DNA of 64,000 nt, taken from the NCBI GenBank assembly GCA_947311845.1, contig CAMZMU010000107.1, positions 18,435,166 through 18,499,165 on the forward strand, written 5' to 3'. Positions 21,958 to 34,430 of this stretch are shown piece after piece. Positions within the stretch are counted from its first letter, which is position 1, and each line of letters begins with the position of its first letter. Under the pieces are notes generated by a model that was given only the letters and a program-made list of their open reading frames with translations, was not told the DNA's origin and searched no databases. The position numbers and the translations under genes are program-made. The DNA is from Poa pratensis (Eukaryota; Streptophyta; Magnoliopsida; Poales; Poaceae).

Positions 21958-23937
21958 TTAAACATCCCAGCTCCTCCAGTTCAAGGCTTCTGCAAAGGGA
22001 TCAGTCACCGAGAAGTGATGTATGAGATGAACATAGCTCATTAGGTTCGTACCTATATCTTTAAAGTGAAATTCAGCTTCTGCAGAAGTTTTCTGCCTTA
22101 GACGTAGTTTCCTGCGATGTCTAATAAGCCATTGATCACCTTGGTCTTCGTCTATGCTAATCCTCATTAGCTTCAGCTTGCTTGCGTTCAGAACGAAGAA
22201 CTTGGCGAACTTAACCTCGGACGGGGTGCCTCGGTAGTCGTTCAGAGTAATTTCTGTGAGATGGCGATCAAGGGATTCGATGGGATTATTCGTGTCATGT
22301 TGCAGCTTTTTTTCCGCTGTCCGCCCTCTCCATGTCTGTGAAACAAGAGAACAAGTCAAGTATAGTGGCTACATAAAAAAATGCAGCTGGGTAAGGGAAA
22401 ACACGTTAAGAAGCAGTGATGTGTACGTTAAGTATACTTGGCGAACACTACATTGTCTTTGTAAACTCTGGAAAAATAGAAAGGATAGGAAAATCCCAAG
22501 AATAGATAAAACTTAGTAGACTGCCATGTCCAATTGAATCCTATCTCTGAGGCTAGAGAGGAAAGTAGTGTTTGAATGGCAGCAAAAACAGAGGAACTTT
22601 CGGTTCTTGAGACAAACCATGGGCGTGAGGTGGTTGATAGACAATGCCGTTAGTGACGCCTGATCCTTACTACTGATGAGTTCGTTAGTCACGGCCTATT
22701 CAGATTTCCTCCTGTTCCTATGTCCATAGGGTTCAAGTGGATAGGTAACTCGATTATATACAATTCTTATTCTTTTAGTTTTCCTACCCTATGAATTAAA
22801 GGATGCTTGTGGTATCCCTCTGAATCAAAAAAGAGAGTTCAACTCGATGTATAGCTTCTCCGTGCACAGGAAGGAACTAAGGAAGCCGACAGCTGCATCT
22901 AGATTGGGGCCGATACAGAGTGCCAAGACCTTTACTGTGCGCAGAGTCGAAGTCAAGCTATTGGGAATCATTTTCTGCACCACGGCAAACATGCATCAGT
23001 AATGTTAGCAAAAATGTGAGTGGCAAGTTGGGAGAACATCAAGAACGTCGAGCATATGTTGAGAGGACTGTTCTACCTGAAATGTTATGGATCCAATAAC
23101 AAATTTGGAGTTGTATTGACTCGAGTAGAAGCCTAGCAATGTCAAATTCGGTGCGTTAATGACCCTGGTTGATGTCCGACCATCTGGACTAAATAAACTT
23201 AATCTCTCAAGCAAAGGCGCTTCCTTGATGATCAGGTCGCGAAGCTGGAAATTTGCTCTGGTGTCACTCCAGCAGGACAGACTAATCGTTCGGAGAGTCG
23301 CCGAGATGATGTGGAGGTAATCGTCCAATCCGTGGAGCCCATCAATCTGTAGGCTTTCCAGTGCAGTACAGCCGCCGAGCAGGCGCTCGATGGAATTGCT
23401 CGAGGAGCCGATGCCATAGAGGACGAGATGCTTCAGAAGGGGGAGAAGAAGCACAGGCTCAGCCTCAATCGGGGGGATGGGGCATTGAGCAAACCCGGCG
23501 CGGTGCAGGGTGGGCAATAGGCGGAGCACTGAAGCCGGTAAGTCGAATACCGGTGGTCCACCTTCGAAGAAGAGCTCCTCGAGGTGATTTAGGACGGAGG
23601 ATTTGAACCATTCGTCGATCTTGGCACCGACGACATGGCAGTTGGAACGGAAGCTTCGGATGGAAAGGCATGTGACTGGCCCACCGTGCACGGCGAGGAT
23701 CTGAGAGACGGCGGTGAGCCGTTCATGATCCAGGCGGCAGATACGATCGTCGACGGCGAGGTCGAGGGGGACGGAGCGCCAGAGGGGACGCCACCGCTTG
23801 GAGAGGACGGTGGTTCGCACGCCAGATTTGGTGGGCATGAGGGAGATGATGATGCGCAGCATATCGTCGGGGAGGAGGTCGAAGAAGTCGAGGCCTGCCT
23901 CGACCCGCATGCGCTTGTTCGCCGCCTCGTCCTCCAT
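21958..23937 (-). pseudogene. F-box/LRR/FBD gene, probably broken
   Basis: Exon 1 (23937-23077, 287 codons) starts MEDEAANKRMRVEAG. It contains the F-box (FFDLLPDDMLRIIISLMPTK, then TTVLSKRWRPLWRSVPLDL) and leucine-rich repeats, ending before CAG/GTAGAA. A 102-bp intron leads to exon 2 (from 22974: SLTSTLRTVKVLALCIGPNL, then EKLYIE). Exon 3 (22335-21958) holds the FBD domain (NPIESLDRHLTEITLNDYRG, then FAKFFVLNASKLKLMR). Such proteins are substrate-binding subunits of SCF ubiquitin ligases. Exon 2 reaches a TGA at 22825 and I see no good GT donor before it. Either a donor has been lost, for example at GAG/TTGAAC, or the gene now ends early. All three exons are otherwise open and in phase 0, so decay is recent. 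Confidence 0.75.
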
Positions 23938-24246
23938 CTCAGTCGGCGGTGTGATAGGGAACCAGCTTGGCAGTGGAAATTTTTGGCCGTACGGCAGGCG
24001 TGTTTTTTGGGAGTGCATCAGTGGCATTTTTTGGGCGTTGGAGCGGATGATGATGAAGTGATCGAGGCTCGCCGGGGGCTCTTGCGCCTCGTCCTCCATT
24101 GCAGCCGGCGGCGAGAAAGGGAAACCCCGGAGCTTGCTCGGTGGTAGGGTTTTCTGGGCGTGGGGCACGTGTTTGGAGCGGATAGGCGAATGAGGCGGTA
24201 ACACTGGCTGGGCGTGCAGGGTGGAGCTACCAGTGCGGTGGAAATA
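23923..24246. repeat. tandem duplication at the F-box gene start
   Basis: The sequence around the start codon occurs twice: CGCCTCGTCCTCCAT at 23923 and again at 24085, and TTGGAGCGGAT at 24038 and 24173. Between them the copies differ by small indels. The outer copy gives an in-frame upstream ATG, making a longer open frame from 24204. The inner ATG at 23937, next to the F-box, is the more likely ancestral start. Confidence 0.7.
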
Positions 24247-24776
24247 GCTATCCCCTTGTGGGTACGGAGATTAGGTGAAGCACAACCGTGTTAGTGGAGT
24301 GCTTAGGTGCCTTCACGGCTCTCTTATTGGTTTAAATTTATTTATTTTACTTTCCCTGCCAATTAATGATGTGTTCATACTAAGCTCTTGATTAATTTGG
24401 TTACTCCGAAGTGGAAGGTTTGATCATGGGAAGACGTCTGCTTTCTAAAAATGACTTACCATCTTTAAATTTTACGTACTGGCTTCTACATCTCAACTTA
24501 ATCTTATAGATCTTTCTTTAGCCGGCTTGAGTTACCTTTGGGAATACTGGCTTTGGCAGGTGTATCTTTCAACGTAGCATTTTCGTCGATAATATTTGTG
24601 TTTCCATGATTATAAGGAATAGATTTATTAGGCAACGCCAAGTTTAGATGGTTGAGTTTGAAGTTGATCATGAGACTTCATAAGGATAGATCGTTCACTC
24701 TTTAGAACCTCAGGTGAAATCGAAGCTAAAATGTGGTAAGTCGATTTTCTAGCGACGGTCTATTTGATGTGTAATG
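24247..24776. other. unassigned flank of the F-box gene and Copia element
   Basis: AT-rich DNA without a recognisable gene. It bears no resemblance to the LINE on the other side of the Copia element. Confidence 0.5.
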
Positions 24777-26418
24777 TGAAGGAGATATGCCCTAGAGGCA
24801 ATTAATAAAGTGTTTTATTTATCATATCTCATTTGTTCATAATACGTTTTTGTATCATGCTATAACTGTATTAAGCGGAAACATTAATACACGTGTGGTA
24901 CGTAGACAACCAGGTCCCTAGTAGCCTCTACGTGACTAGTCCATTGTGCAATCGATGATCGAGGTTTCCCGATTATGTGACAACGGTGTCAGTTGACAAT
25001 GGAGTCATATCGTTGGTAGAATGATGTGATGGACATACCCAATATTTGTAGGACGTAGTCATTACGCCTTTGACCGTGAGATCAACTCTTATCGCTATTC
25101 CTGGAAGATGCTTTGATTGCATCAAACGTCATTACTTATATAGTATGACAATAACGGTGTCCCTCTCGGATATCGGAAGGGAGTATGTTGAGATGAGGGA
25201 TCAAGAGCGGGATTTGCCAATCCGCATAGCAGGATAGATACTCCTGGGCCCACTAGGTGAGATTATGTCAAATAAGCTTGCAAGCATGTGACTAGGTCAC
25301 GGGGACATATTATCACGGACGAGTAAAATAGTGTTGTCGATAACGAGATCAAACCAGGTATCATGATATCTAAGAACGAGTCTCGGACACGCTAAGTATC
25401 GCCAGGCAAAAGGTTTAAGACTCGACGTCTAGGTTCGAACGACAAAGTTATTTCGTTATCTCACAGGGATTAATTCTGGGTATCCAAGGTCCACGAATTA
25501 ATCATTAATCGGAGAGCGTGTCTCGATTATGTCTGGCGAGATCTCGAACCGCTAGGGTAACACACTTAAGGGAGGATGACATTTATAATAGATTGGAAAT
25601 AGAAGAGAAAATAAAACAGAGCACCGGAAGTGTTTTCGGGAGAGTTCCGATGGAGATCGGAGAGCGACAAAATAATTTTCGGAGCTGGAATTAATTAGAT
25701 AAAATGTATTTGATATTAATTAGTTGAATTAAAGATTAAATATATTTTTATTTAATTGAATTTGAATTTTAAAAGCTGCACACCTAGATGGGCCTAAAGA
25801 GGCCCATGAGGGGGGGGGGGAGTCCCCCCCTCGGTGCGAGTTGGGAGGGGCCGGCCTAGGTGGGCCAAATGGGGCCCACCTAGGGACGGCGGCTGCCCCC
25901 TTGGCCGGCCAAGCCATGTGGGGTTTAGTCCCACATGGCTAAGCCAAGGGAGTTGCACCCTCCCCTCCACCTATAATATGGGTGCCCCTTGCCTTTGAAA
26001 GACACACCAATTTCTCTCTCTCTCTCCGTTTAATCGTGACTCCGCAATTGGAGTCGTGTACGGGGTGAGTGTTTCTCCACCATAAGCACACCGCCGTGCT
26101 GCTGGTTTTCCGGTCCAAGTCTTCCGCTGCTCGTCCCTGGATCGGAGCCCGGAGGAAGTCATCTTCGCCGTACGTGTGCGATTCCCTGCGAGGTGCCACG
26201 CCTGTGGCGCTCGGAGGTCTTCTTCCTCTACGACCTTGAGGTCGGCTTCGTCGGCTTCATCGACAACGCTTGTGCGGGAGCGTGATCCCGCTTTTCGGTC
26301 TACAAGGGTATGTATATCGATCTCCTGCGTATTACTATATCTGCATAGTATAGATCCTGGCTAGTTTAAGGTTATCGTTGTTAGGAAATTTTTTGTTTTC
26401 TGCACACGATCCCCTTCA
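24777..26418 (+). repeat. 5' LTR of C1
   Basis: 1642 bp with TGAAGG...CCTTCA ends. Contains an AT-rich block, a G/C homopolymer-rich stretch near 25808-25830 and a CT-rich tract near 26014-26027 that is probably close to the transcription start. Confidence 0.93.
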
Positions 26419-26419
26419 G

Positions 26420-26431
26420 TGGTATCAGAGC
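26420..26431 (+). other. primer-binding site of C1
   Basis: TGGTATCAGAGC, complementary to the 3' end of initiator tRNA-Met, lies one base after the LTR. Confidence 0.85.
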
Positions 26432-27443
26432 CGATCTATGCGTAGATATAGCTGTACGCTTTTAGAACCCGTGTTTATCACGGGGGCATCGTTCTTTTAT
26501 TTGCTACCCTCTAGCGTGCACTTGCATTTCCGGCGGCATTGAGTTGATGAAGCGGCCCGGACCGACCTTACGCGTACGCTTACGCGAGACTGGTTCCACA
26601 ACTGACATACGGCTTGTACGTATATGTGGCTGGCGGGTGTCTGTCTCTCTCTCTTTAGTTGGTCTTGCATTTTCAATGGAGGGCCCGAAAGGGATAAATA
26701 AACATGCAATTATTTGATCGTTGTTGTGGTCATAGGTTCGTAGGTATGAAGCGGTTCTATTTACGACAGCCCCTAGCCACGTAAAATATGCAAAAGATAA
26801 AGTAAAGCGTCTAACTTTATTTTGCAGGGGCAATATGATATGGTCAAGGTAGGTTTATTAAATTGTTTATAAACTGTGGGCGCGAAGGAGACCATCGGCG
26901 CAAGACCATATCATGTCGCATTACATTTGATGTTTTTGAGTGCATCTTATATTGTGTATATATATATTGTTATATATTAGTTACACGGCGGTAGTAATAT
27001 AAGATGATCCCTCCAAAATACCATTAGTGTTCTCCCTTTGGCGTGCACCACCAAGAAAGTTCTACGTTATGAGGCAGGCCGTGACGATCGGGTGTCATAC
27101 ATATCGTCGTTCGCATACAGTGGGTGTAAGACATGTTTGCACAAGCGTTTACGCTGGAGGTTATAATGGCGAGCCTAGCATGTACAGACATGGCCTCGGA
27201 ACACGGTGACCGAAAGGTCGAGCATGAGTCACAGAGTTGTTGTGATTGACATTCGATGTCTACCTTTGAAGTTGTGTTGCCGGCTCTGACGATGAGGGGT
27301 TGCACAATGGATTAGGGTCGTGTAATCACTGAAGCGATTAGAGGGATATTCGTTTGAGTGGGAGTTCTTGTAGTTTATTTTCTAAAAACTTGAACTCAAT
27401 TAAATTTATGAACAAAGTCTTATGTTTTGCAAATTCCATTGTA

Positions 27444-30400
27444 GATGTCTCGCCCCACCTTTAACCTAGGCCTGTTCCTTGAGAAAGAAAAGCTTAAGAC
27501 CAATGGGTCTAACTTCATGTCCTGGTTCCGCAACCTGAGGATCCTCCTCACTCCCCACAAGGTGGCTATGTCCTGGAAGCCGCCATTGGAGACCCCCTGC
27601 GATCACCGCCTCTGAGGATGAAAGAAAGCCTATCTGACCAAGACGGATGATTCCGCCTTCGTGCAGAGTGGCATGCTCTACGCCATGGAAGCTGACCTGC
27701 AGAAGCGCTTTGAGAAGATGAGTGCCTTCGAGATAATCTCTGATCTCAAGGCTGTCTTTGCGCCGCAGGCCAAGGCTGAGAGGTATGAAGCTTCTGAGCT
27801 CTTCTTCTCAGCCAAGATGGAGGAGCACAGCAGTGTGAGCGAGCACGTGGTCAAGATGTCTGGCTACGTTCAACGCCTGAACGCTCTGGAATGCAAGATT
27901 CCTGATGAGCTGGCGATTGATAGGGTGCTGCAATCGTTGCCCCTAGCTTCAAAGGCTTCGTCATGAACTACAACATGCAGGGCATGGCTAAGAGCCTGTC
28001 TGAGGTGTTCGTGATGCTGAAGACTGCTGAGGTGGAGATCAAGAAGGAGCACACGCTGTTGATGGTCAACAAGACCGTCGATTTTAAGAAATCCGGTGGG
28101 AAGGGAAAGAAGAACTGGAAGCCGAGGAAGGATGGCAAGCCTGTTGCCCGATCCAAGGCCAACAAATCTGGTCCCAAACCTGGCGTGGAATGCTTCTACT
28201 GCAAGGGAGATGGTCACTGGAAGCGCAACTGCCCCAAGTACCTGGAAGACAAGAAGGCCGGCAAGATTGCCGGGAAAGAGAAAGGTATATGTGATATACA
28301 TGTTATTGATGTTTACCTTACATGCGCCCGGAGTAATACCTGGGTATTTGATACCGGTTCTGTTGCTCACATTTGTAACTCTCAGGTGGAGTTGCAGAAT
28401 AAACGGCGCCTGGCGAAGGATGAGGTGACGATGCGCGTCGGCAATGGATCAAAAGTTGACGTGGTGGCTGTCGGCACTCTCCCTCTACATCTACCATCGG
28501 GATTAGTTTTGGTTTTAAATAAATGTTATTTTGTACCGTCTGAGTGTAAACATTATAAGGTTCTTGCTTGTTGCAAGACGGATATTCGTTCAATTCAGTA
28601 TCAATGGTTGTGCTATTTCGATGAATGATATCTTTTATGTTGATGCTCCTGTGAATAATGGTTTATTCTGTTGAATCTCGATCGTAGTACTCACATTCAT
28701 AACGTAGATGCCAAGAGGATTAAACTTAGTGGCGATACCGCCATGTATATGTGGCATTGCCGTCTCGGTCATATTGGTATAAAGCGCATGAAGAAACTCC
28801 ATACTGATGGACTTTTAGACTCGTTGGATTTTGGATCCCTCGATACATGCGAACCTGCCTCATGGGCAAGATGACCAAGACACCGTTCAATGGTTTCATG
28901 GAACGGGCGTCGGACTTGTTGGGAGTCATACATACAGATGTGTGGGCCAATGAGCGTGTCGACACGCAATGGTTATCGTTACTTTGTCACCTTCACCGAT
29001 GACTTGAGTAGATATGGGTATATCTATTTGATGAAACACAAGTCTGAAACGTTTGAAAAGTTCAAAGAATTTCAAAGTGAAGTTGAAAATCAACTCAACA
29101 AGAAAATCAAGCACCTTCGATCCGATCGTGGTGGCGAATATTTGAGTTTTGAGTTTGGCACACATCTGAAGGCCTGTGGCATTGTGCCGCAACTTACGCC
29201 GGCTGGAACACCGCAACGCAACGGTGTGTCCGAGCGACGTAATCGTACCCTATTAGATAGTGTCGGTCTATGATGTCTCTTACCGACTTGCCCGTATCAT
29301 TTTGGGGATATGCGTTAGAAACAGCCGCATTCATTTTAAATAGGGCTCCGTCCAAATCCGTAGAAACGACACCGTATGAGATATGGCATGGCAAGAAACC
29401 CAAGTTGTCGTTCCTGAAGGTCTGGGGTTGTGAGGCGTACGTTAAGAAACTACAGCCCGACAAACTCGAACCGAAATGAGAAAGTCGTCTTTGTAGGGTA
29501 TCCGCGGGAAACCATAGGATACACCTTCTACAACCAAGCCGAGGGCAAAACGTTTGTCGCGAAGAACGGCACCTTTCTCGAGAAGGAGTTTCTCGCCAAA
29601 GGAGTAAGTGGGAGGAAAATAGACCTCGACGAGATCGTTGATCCTGAACTCGAAATTCCGAGTGGCGCAACGGAAACTGTTCCGGAACCGTCCTCCACAG
29701 ATGGAGTGGGAGCAAATGTCGAGGATGCTATTCTACCTCGTAGGTCTGGAAGGACACGTGCCACACCAGAGTGGTACGGCAACTTGGTTTGCACCGTCAT
29801 GTTAATTGAACAAGACGAACCTACGAACTACAAAGAGGCTATGGAAGGGCCCGAGTCCGAGAAATGGCTTGAAGCCATGAAATCCGAAATAGGATCCATG
29901 TATGACAACAAAGTATGGACTTTGATGGAGATTCCCGAAGGGCGCAAGGCCGTCGAGAATAAATGGATTTTTAAGAAGAAGACTGATGCTGACGGTAATG
30001 TGACCGTCTATAAAGCTCGGCTTGTCGCAAAGGGTTTCCGACAAGTTCATGGAATTGACTACGATGAAACGTTTTCACCGGTAGCGATGCTAAAGTCTAT
30101 TCGGGTTTTGCTAGCACTTGCTGCATATTACGATTATGAAATATGGCAGATGGATGTCAAAACAGCGTTCCTAAATGGCAACATTGAGGAAGAGTTGTAT
30201 ATGGTACAACCTGAAGGTTTTGTCGATCCAGAAAATGCTGGCAAGGTATGCAAACTTCAGCGTTCCATTTATGGACTGAAGCAAGCATCTCGGAGCTGGA
30301 ATCTCCGCTTTGATGAGGTGATCAAAGGTTTTGGATTTATCCAAAATGCGGAAGAGACCTGCATTTACAAGAAAATGAGTGGGAGCTCGGTTGTGTTCCT

Positions 30401-31245
30401 AGTTCTATATGTGGATGATATATTACTAATTGGGGATAATGTGGATCTTCTGAATAGCGTGAAGAAATATTTAAACAGTAAATTTTCGATGAAGGACTTA
30501 GGAGAAGCTGCATACGTATTAGGCATTAAAATCTATCGTGATAGATCAAGCGTCTATTAGCGTTAAGTCAGAGTACTTATCTTGATAAGATACTGAAACG
30601 GTTCGGTATGGAGACGGCAAAGAAAGGTTCTCTGCCTGTCATCAAGAATAAGGTATTGAGAAAGTCTCAGTGCCCTGTGACGGCACATGATAAAGCCGAG
30701 ATGGCTAAACATCCCTATGCCTCAGCCATAGGTTCGATCATGTATGCCATGTTAAGTACTCGACCCGATGTAGCGTTGGCTCTTAGTTTGACGAGTCGGT
30801 TCCAAAGTAATCCTGGAAAGGATCATTGGATAGCTGTTAAGAACATTCTTAAGCATCTCAAGAAGACAAAGGAAATGTTCCTTGTGTATGGAGACTGTGA
30901 AGAAGAACTTGGCGTAACAGGTTACGTTGATGCAAGTTTCTGCACAGATCCAGATGACTCAAAGTCACAGACAGGATATATTTTCAAGGTGAACGGTGGC
31001 GCTGTAAGCTGGAGAAGCGGGAAGCAACCATAGTGGCCCAATCTACAATGGAATCGGAGTACATTGCTGCTTCGGAAGCCGCGAATGAAGCTGTATGGCT
31101 GAGGAAGTTCATCATCGAGCTTGGAGTGTTCCCTAGCGCGCAAGACCCCGTAACCCTCTACTGCGACAACAGGGTGCTATTGCTAACGCGAAGGAACCAA
31201 GGTCTCACTCAACTGCCAAACACATTCTCCGACGCTTCCATGTGA
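27444..31245 (+). pseudogene. C1 gag-pol, multiply frameshifted
   Basis: Gag starts at the ATG at 27444 (MSRPTFNLGLF). Further on come a CCHC knuckle (CFYCKGDGHWKRNCP, about 28190), protease (WVFDTGSVAHI), the pre-integrase HCRLGHIG box, and the integrase core with HTDVWA, RSDRGGEY and NGVSERRNR carrying the D-D-E residues. RT follows, with [20 protein letters not shown] and YVDD at about 30408, then RNase H (VDASFCTDPDDSKSQTGYIF, ESEYIAASEA). The frame is broken at about 27600, 27955, 28626, 28870, 28950, 29270, 29475, 30560, 31030 and 31190 by stops and indels. It cannot make a working polyprotein. Confidence 0.9.
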
Positions 31246-31428
31246 TACGACAGTATGTACAGGAAGGCGATGTGAAGATTTGCAAAGTGCATACGGATCT
31301 GAATGTGGCAGATCCCTGACAAAGCCTCTTCCACTAGACAAGCATGTAAAACACCAGAATGCTATGGGTGTTAGGCTTTTACCAAGTTGTAATCTAGAAT
31401 AAATTGTACTCTAGTGCAAGTGGGAGAC

Positions 31429-33065
31429 TGAAGGAGATATGCCCTAGAGGCAATTAATAAAGTGTTTTATTTATCATATCTCATTTGTTCATAATACGTT
31501 TTTGTATCATGCTATAACTGTATTAAGCGGAAACATTAATACACGTGTGGTACGTAGACAACCAGGTCCCTAGTAGCCTCTACGTGACTAGTCCATTGTG
31601 CAATCGATGATCGAGGTTTCCCGATTATGTGACAACGGTGTCAGTTGACAATGGAGTCATATCGTTGGTAGAATGATGTGATGGACATACCCAATATTTG
31701 TAGGACGTAGTCATTACGCCTTTGACCGTGAGATCAACTCTTATCGCTATTCCTGGAAGATGCTTTGATTGCATCAAACGTCATTGCTTATATAGTATGA
31801 CAATAACGGTGTCCCTCTCGGGTATCGGAAGGGAGTATGTTGAGATGAGGGATCAAGAGCGGGATTTGCCAATCCGCATAGCAGGATAGATACTCCTGGG
31901 CCCACTCGGTGAGATTATGTCAAATAAGCTTGCAAGCATGTGACTAGGTCACGGGGACATATTATCACGGACGAGTAGAAGATAGTGTTGTCGATAACGA
32001 GATCAAGCTAGGTATCATGATATCTATGAACGAGTCTCGGACACGCTAAGTATCGCCAGGCAAAAGGTTTAAGACTCGGTCTAGGTTCGAACGATAAAGT
32101 TATTCGTTATCTCACAGGGATTAATTCTGGGTATCCAAGGTCCACGAATTATCATTAATCGAGAGCGTGTCTCGATTATGTCTGGCGAGATCTCGAACCG
32201 CTAGGGTAACACACTTAAGGGAGGATGACATTTATAATAGATTGGAAATAGAAGAGAAAATAAAAGAGAGCACCGGAAATGTTCCGGGAGAGTTCCGATG
32301 GAGATCGGAGAGCGATGAAATAGTTTTCGGAGCTGGAATTAATTAGATAAAATGTATTTGATATTAATTAGTTGAATTAATGATTAAATATATTTTTATT
32401 TAATTAAATTCGAATTTTAAAGGCTGCACACCTAGATGGGCCTAAAGAGGCCCATGAAAGGGGGGAAGTCCCCCCTCTTGGTGCGGTTTGGGAGGGCAAC
32501 CCTAGGTGGGCCAAATGGGGCCCATCTAGGGCTGGCAGCCCCCCTTGGTGCGGCTGCACCATGTGGGATTAGTCCCACATGGCTAAGCCAAGGGGAGTCG
32601 CACCCTCCCCTCCACCTATATATATGGGTGCCCCTTGCCTTTGAAAGACACACCAATTTCTCTCTCTCTCCCGTTTAATCGCGACTCCACAATTGGAGTC
32701 GTGTACGGGGTGAGTGTTTCTCCACCATAAGCACACCGCCGTGCTACTGGTTTTTCGGTCCAAGTCTTCCGCTGCTCGTCCCTGGATTGGAGCCCGGAGG
32801 AAGTCATCTTCGCCGTACGTGTGCGATTCCCTGCGAGGTGCCACGCCTGTGGCGCTCGGAGGTCTTCTTCCTCAACACGACCTTGAGGTCGGCTACGTCG
32901 GCTTCATCGACAACGCTTGTGTGGGAGCGTGATCCCCGCTTTTCGGTCTACAAGGGTATGTATATCGATCTCCTGCGTATTACTATATCTGCATAGTATA
33001 GATCCTGGCTAGTTTAAGGTTATCGTTGTTAGGAATTTTTTGTTTTCTGCACACGATCCCCTTCA
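31429..33065 (+). repeat. 3' LTR of C1
   Basis: 1637 bp, co-linear with the 5' LTR. Visible differences include GATATCGG/GGTATCGG near 31820, a two-base gain in GTAGAAGATAG near 31975 and loss of bases in the AAGACTCGGTCTAGG block near 32075. Confidence 0.93.
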
Positions 33066-34419
33066 GTAGGTTGCTCTAGGTTCTGGAAAGGGGTCATGTC
33101 AGTGGTTAAAGCCGTAAAGTTTGGCTTTAGATGGAAAGTAGGAGATGGCAAGAAAATTAAATTTTGGGAGGATACATGGTTCGGTACCTCCCCACTAGCT
33201 GTACAGTTTTGGGATATCTATATTCTCTGCAATGAACAATCTGCTACCATTGCAGAAGTTTGGGACGGTGTTGACCTCAAGCTAAATTTTGGAAGAAATT
33301 TTTCCCCACTAATGATGGAGAAATGGTATGAACTAGAACAGGTCGCCAGAAGTATCTCGCTTGCTGAAGATGCAGATGCCCTGATCTGGCAGTTAGAGAA
33401 TAGGGATATACACTACTAGCTCTCTGTATCATGTTATTAATTTTAGAGGGGTATGTCCTGTATATATCTCTTCCATTTGGAATCTGTGTGTGCCACCAAA
33501 AATCCATATTTTTCTTTGGCTGATGGCGCATAATAAAATCATGACTAGAGATAACCTAAAAAAAGACAGATTATCAAACCAGAGGATTGAGTCTTTTGCA
33601 ATGAGCTGGAATCAGTCCACCATCTGATGTTCGAATGCATAGTAGCTGCAAAAACTTGAAAAATAGTTTCAGAATCCTTTGGTAGAGATTTAGGGCATGA
33701 CTATGAATCTGTAGCAAGATTTTGGGTCTCGAATAATAAGAATTCTGCTTTAAATTCCATTACTTCAGCTACTTTATGGTGCATTTGGAAGAGTAGAAAC
33801 AACCTAGTGTTTAACAATGTTACTTGGATCGACCTCAAGCAGGTATGGTCTTTGTTGCTACGGACAATGAGGAACTGGAGTATCCTCTGCAAAGGGGAGG
33901 TGCTGGACAGAGTGAAAGACTTCTGCCTGTTCCTGTCTCTGAAGCTGAGAACTCCTCTCGCTATCTGTGGCTAAGTATGCTACAAAATGAACAAGCCACA
34001 GTCGACATCTCGGCGGGGAGCTGGGCAGCTAGCTTCCTGCTATGCTCGCTGAAGCTTTATGATCCCTCCGAACCTCCTGTCTCTCCAGACAGAGGTGCTG
34101 ACGCTGGAGTCAAAAAGCAGCTGCTGCTGAGCCCGGCGTCGCCTCTTGATCAGGACTGCTGGTCTCCAACGCTGGGAAACACGCCGCTTAAAAAGCTGAA
34201 GGCATTTGAGCTGGTGATCATGGCTACCGGGGACGTGGTGGCCTGAAGAAAAGAGGTCTTGACGTTCTGCCTAGTTCGCACTAATCTGGAAAAAGTGCTG
34301 TCAGTTCGCACTAAAAACTGAAAGTGTTGTAATAAAGTAAAACTCCTAGTTTCTAGCTTGCTAAGTTTAGCTTTCCTTTCGGCTGTGGCCTGTTAGCTGT
34401 AATGATACCTGAAGTGAAC
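33066..34419 (+). mobile_element. LINE L1a, C-terminal part (continues at 37285-37357)
   Basis: It starts abruptly at the C1 boundary inside ORF2: FWKGVMSVVKAVKFGFRW, then GDGKKIKFWEDTWFG, a zf-RVT segment (PPKIHIFLWLMAHNKIMTRD) and the terminal block TLWCIWKSRNNLVFNN. Stops interrupt it at 33417 and about 33625, so it is a pseudogene. The 3' untranslated part runs to 34419, where a second LINE is inserted. It resumes at 37285 with CTGTTCCTGAGCC, an AATGGAACCGGGGATGCC block typical of plant LINE 3' ends, and an A tail ending near 37357. Confidence 0.8.
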
Positions 34420-34430
34420 CTGTTCCCGAA

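Larger units (their letters stand above)
24777..33065 (+). mobile_element. full-length Copia retrotransposon C1, 8.3 kb
   Basis: Two LTRs (24777-26418 and 31429-33065) start TGAAGGAGATATGCCCTAGA and end CGATCCCCTTCA. A tRNA-Met-type primer-binding site TGGTATCAGAGC follows the 5' LTR at about 26420, and a purine-rich tract (AAGTGGGAGAC) precedes the 3' LTR. The internal order gag, protease, integrase, RT, RNase H defines Copia. The LTRs are very similar with scattered substitutions and small indels, suggesting moderate age. The 5-bp flanks differ (TAATG left, GTAGG right), and the right flank is LINE sequence while the left is not. Confidence 0.93.

Noticed and set aside
24777..24800. Alternative LTR start giving a target duplication for C1
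   Set aside because: Shifting the border by one or two bases still leaves TAATG and GTAGG unmatched.
33824..34246. 140-codon frame in the LINE 3' region
   Set aside because: It overlaps, in another frame, the end of LINE ORF2 and the 3' untranslated part; no motif.
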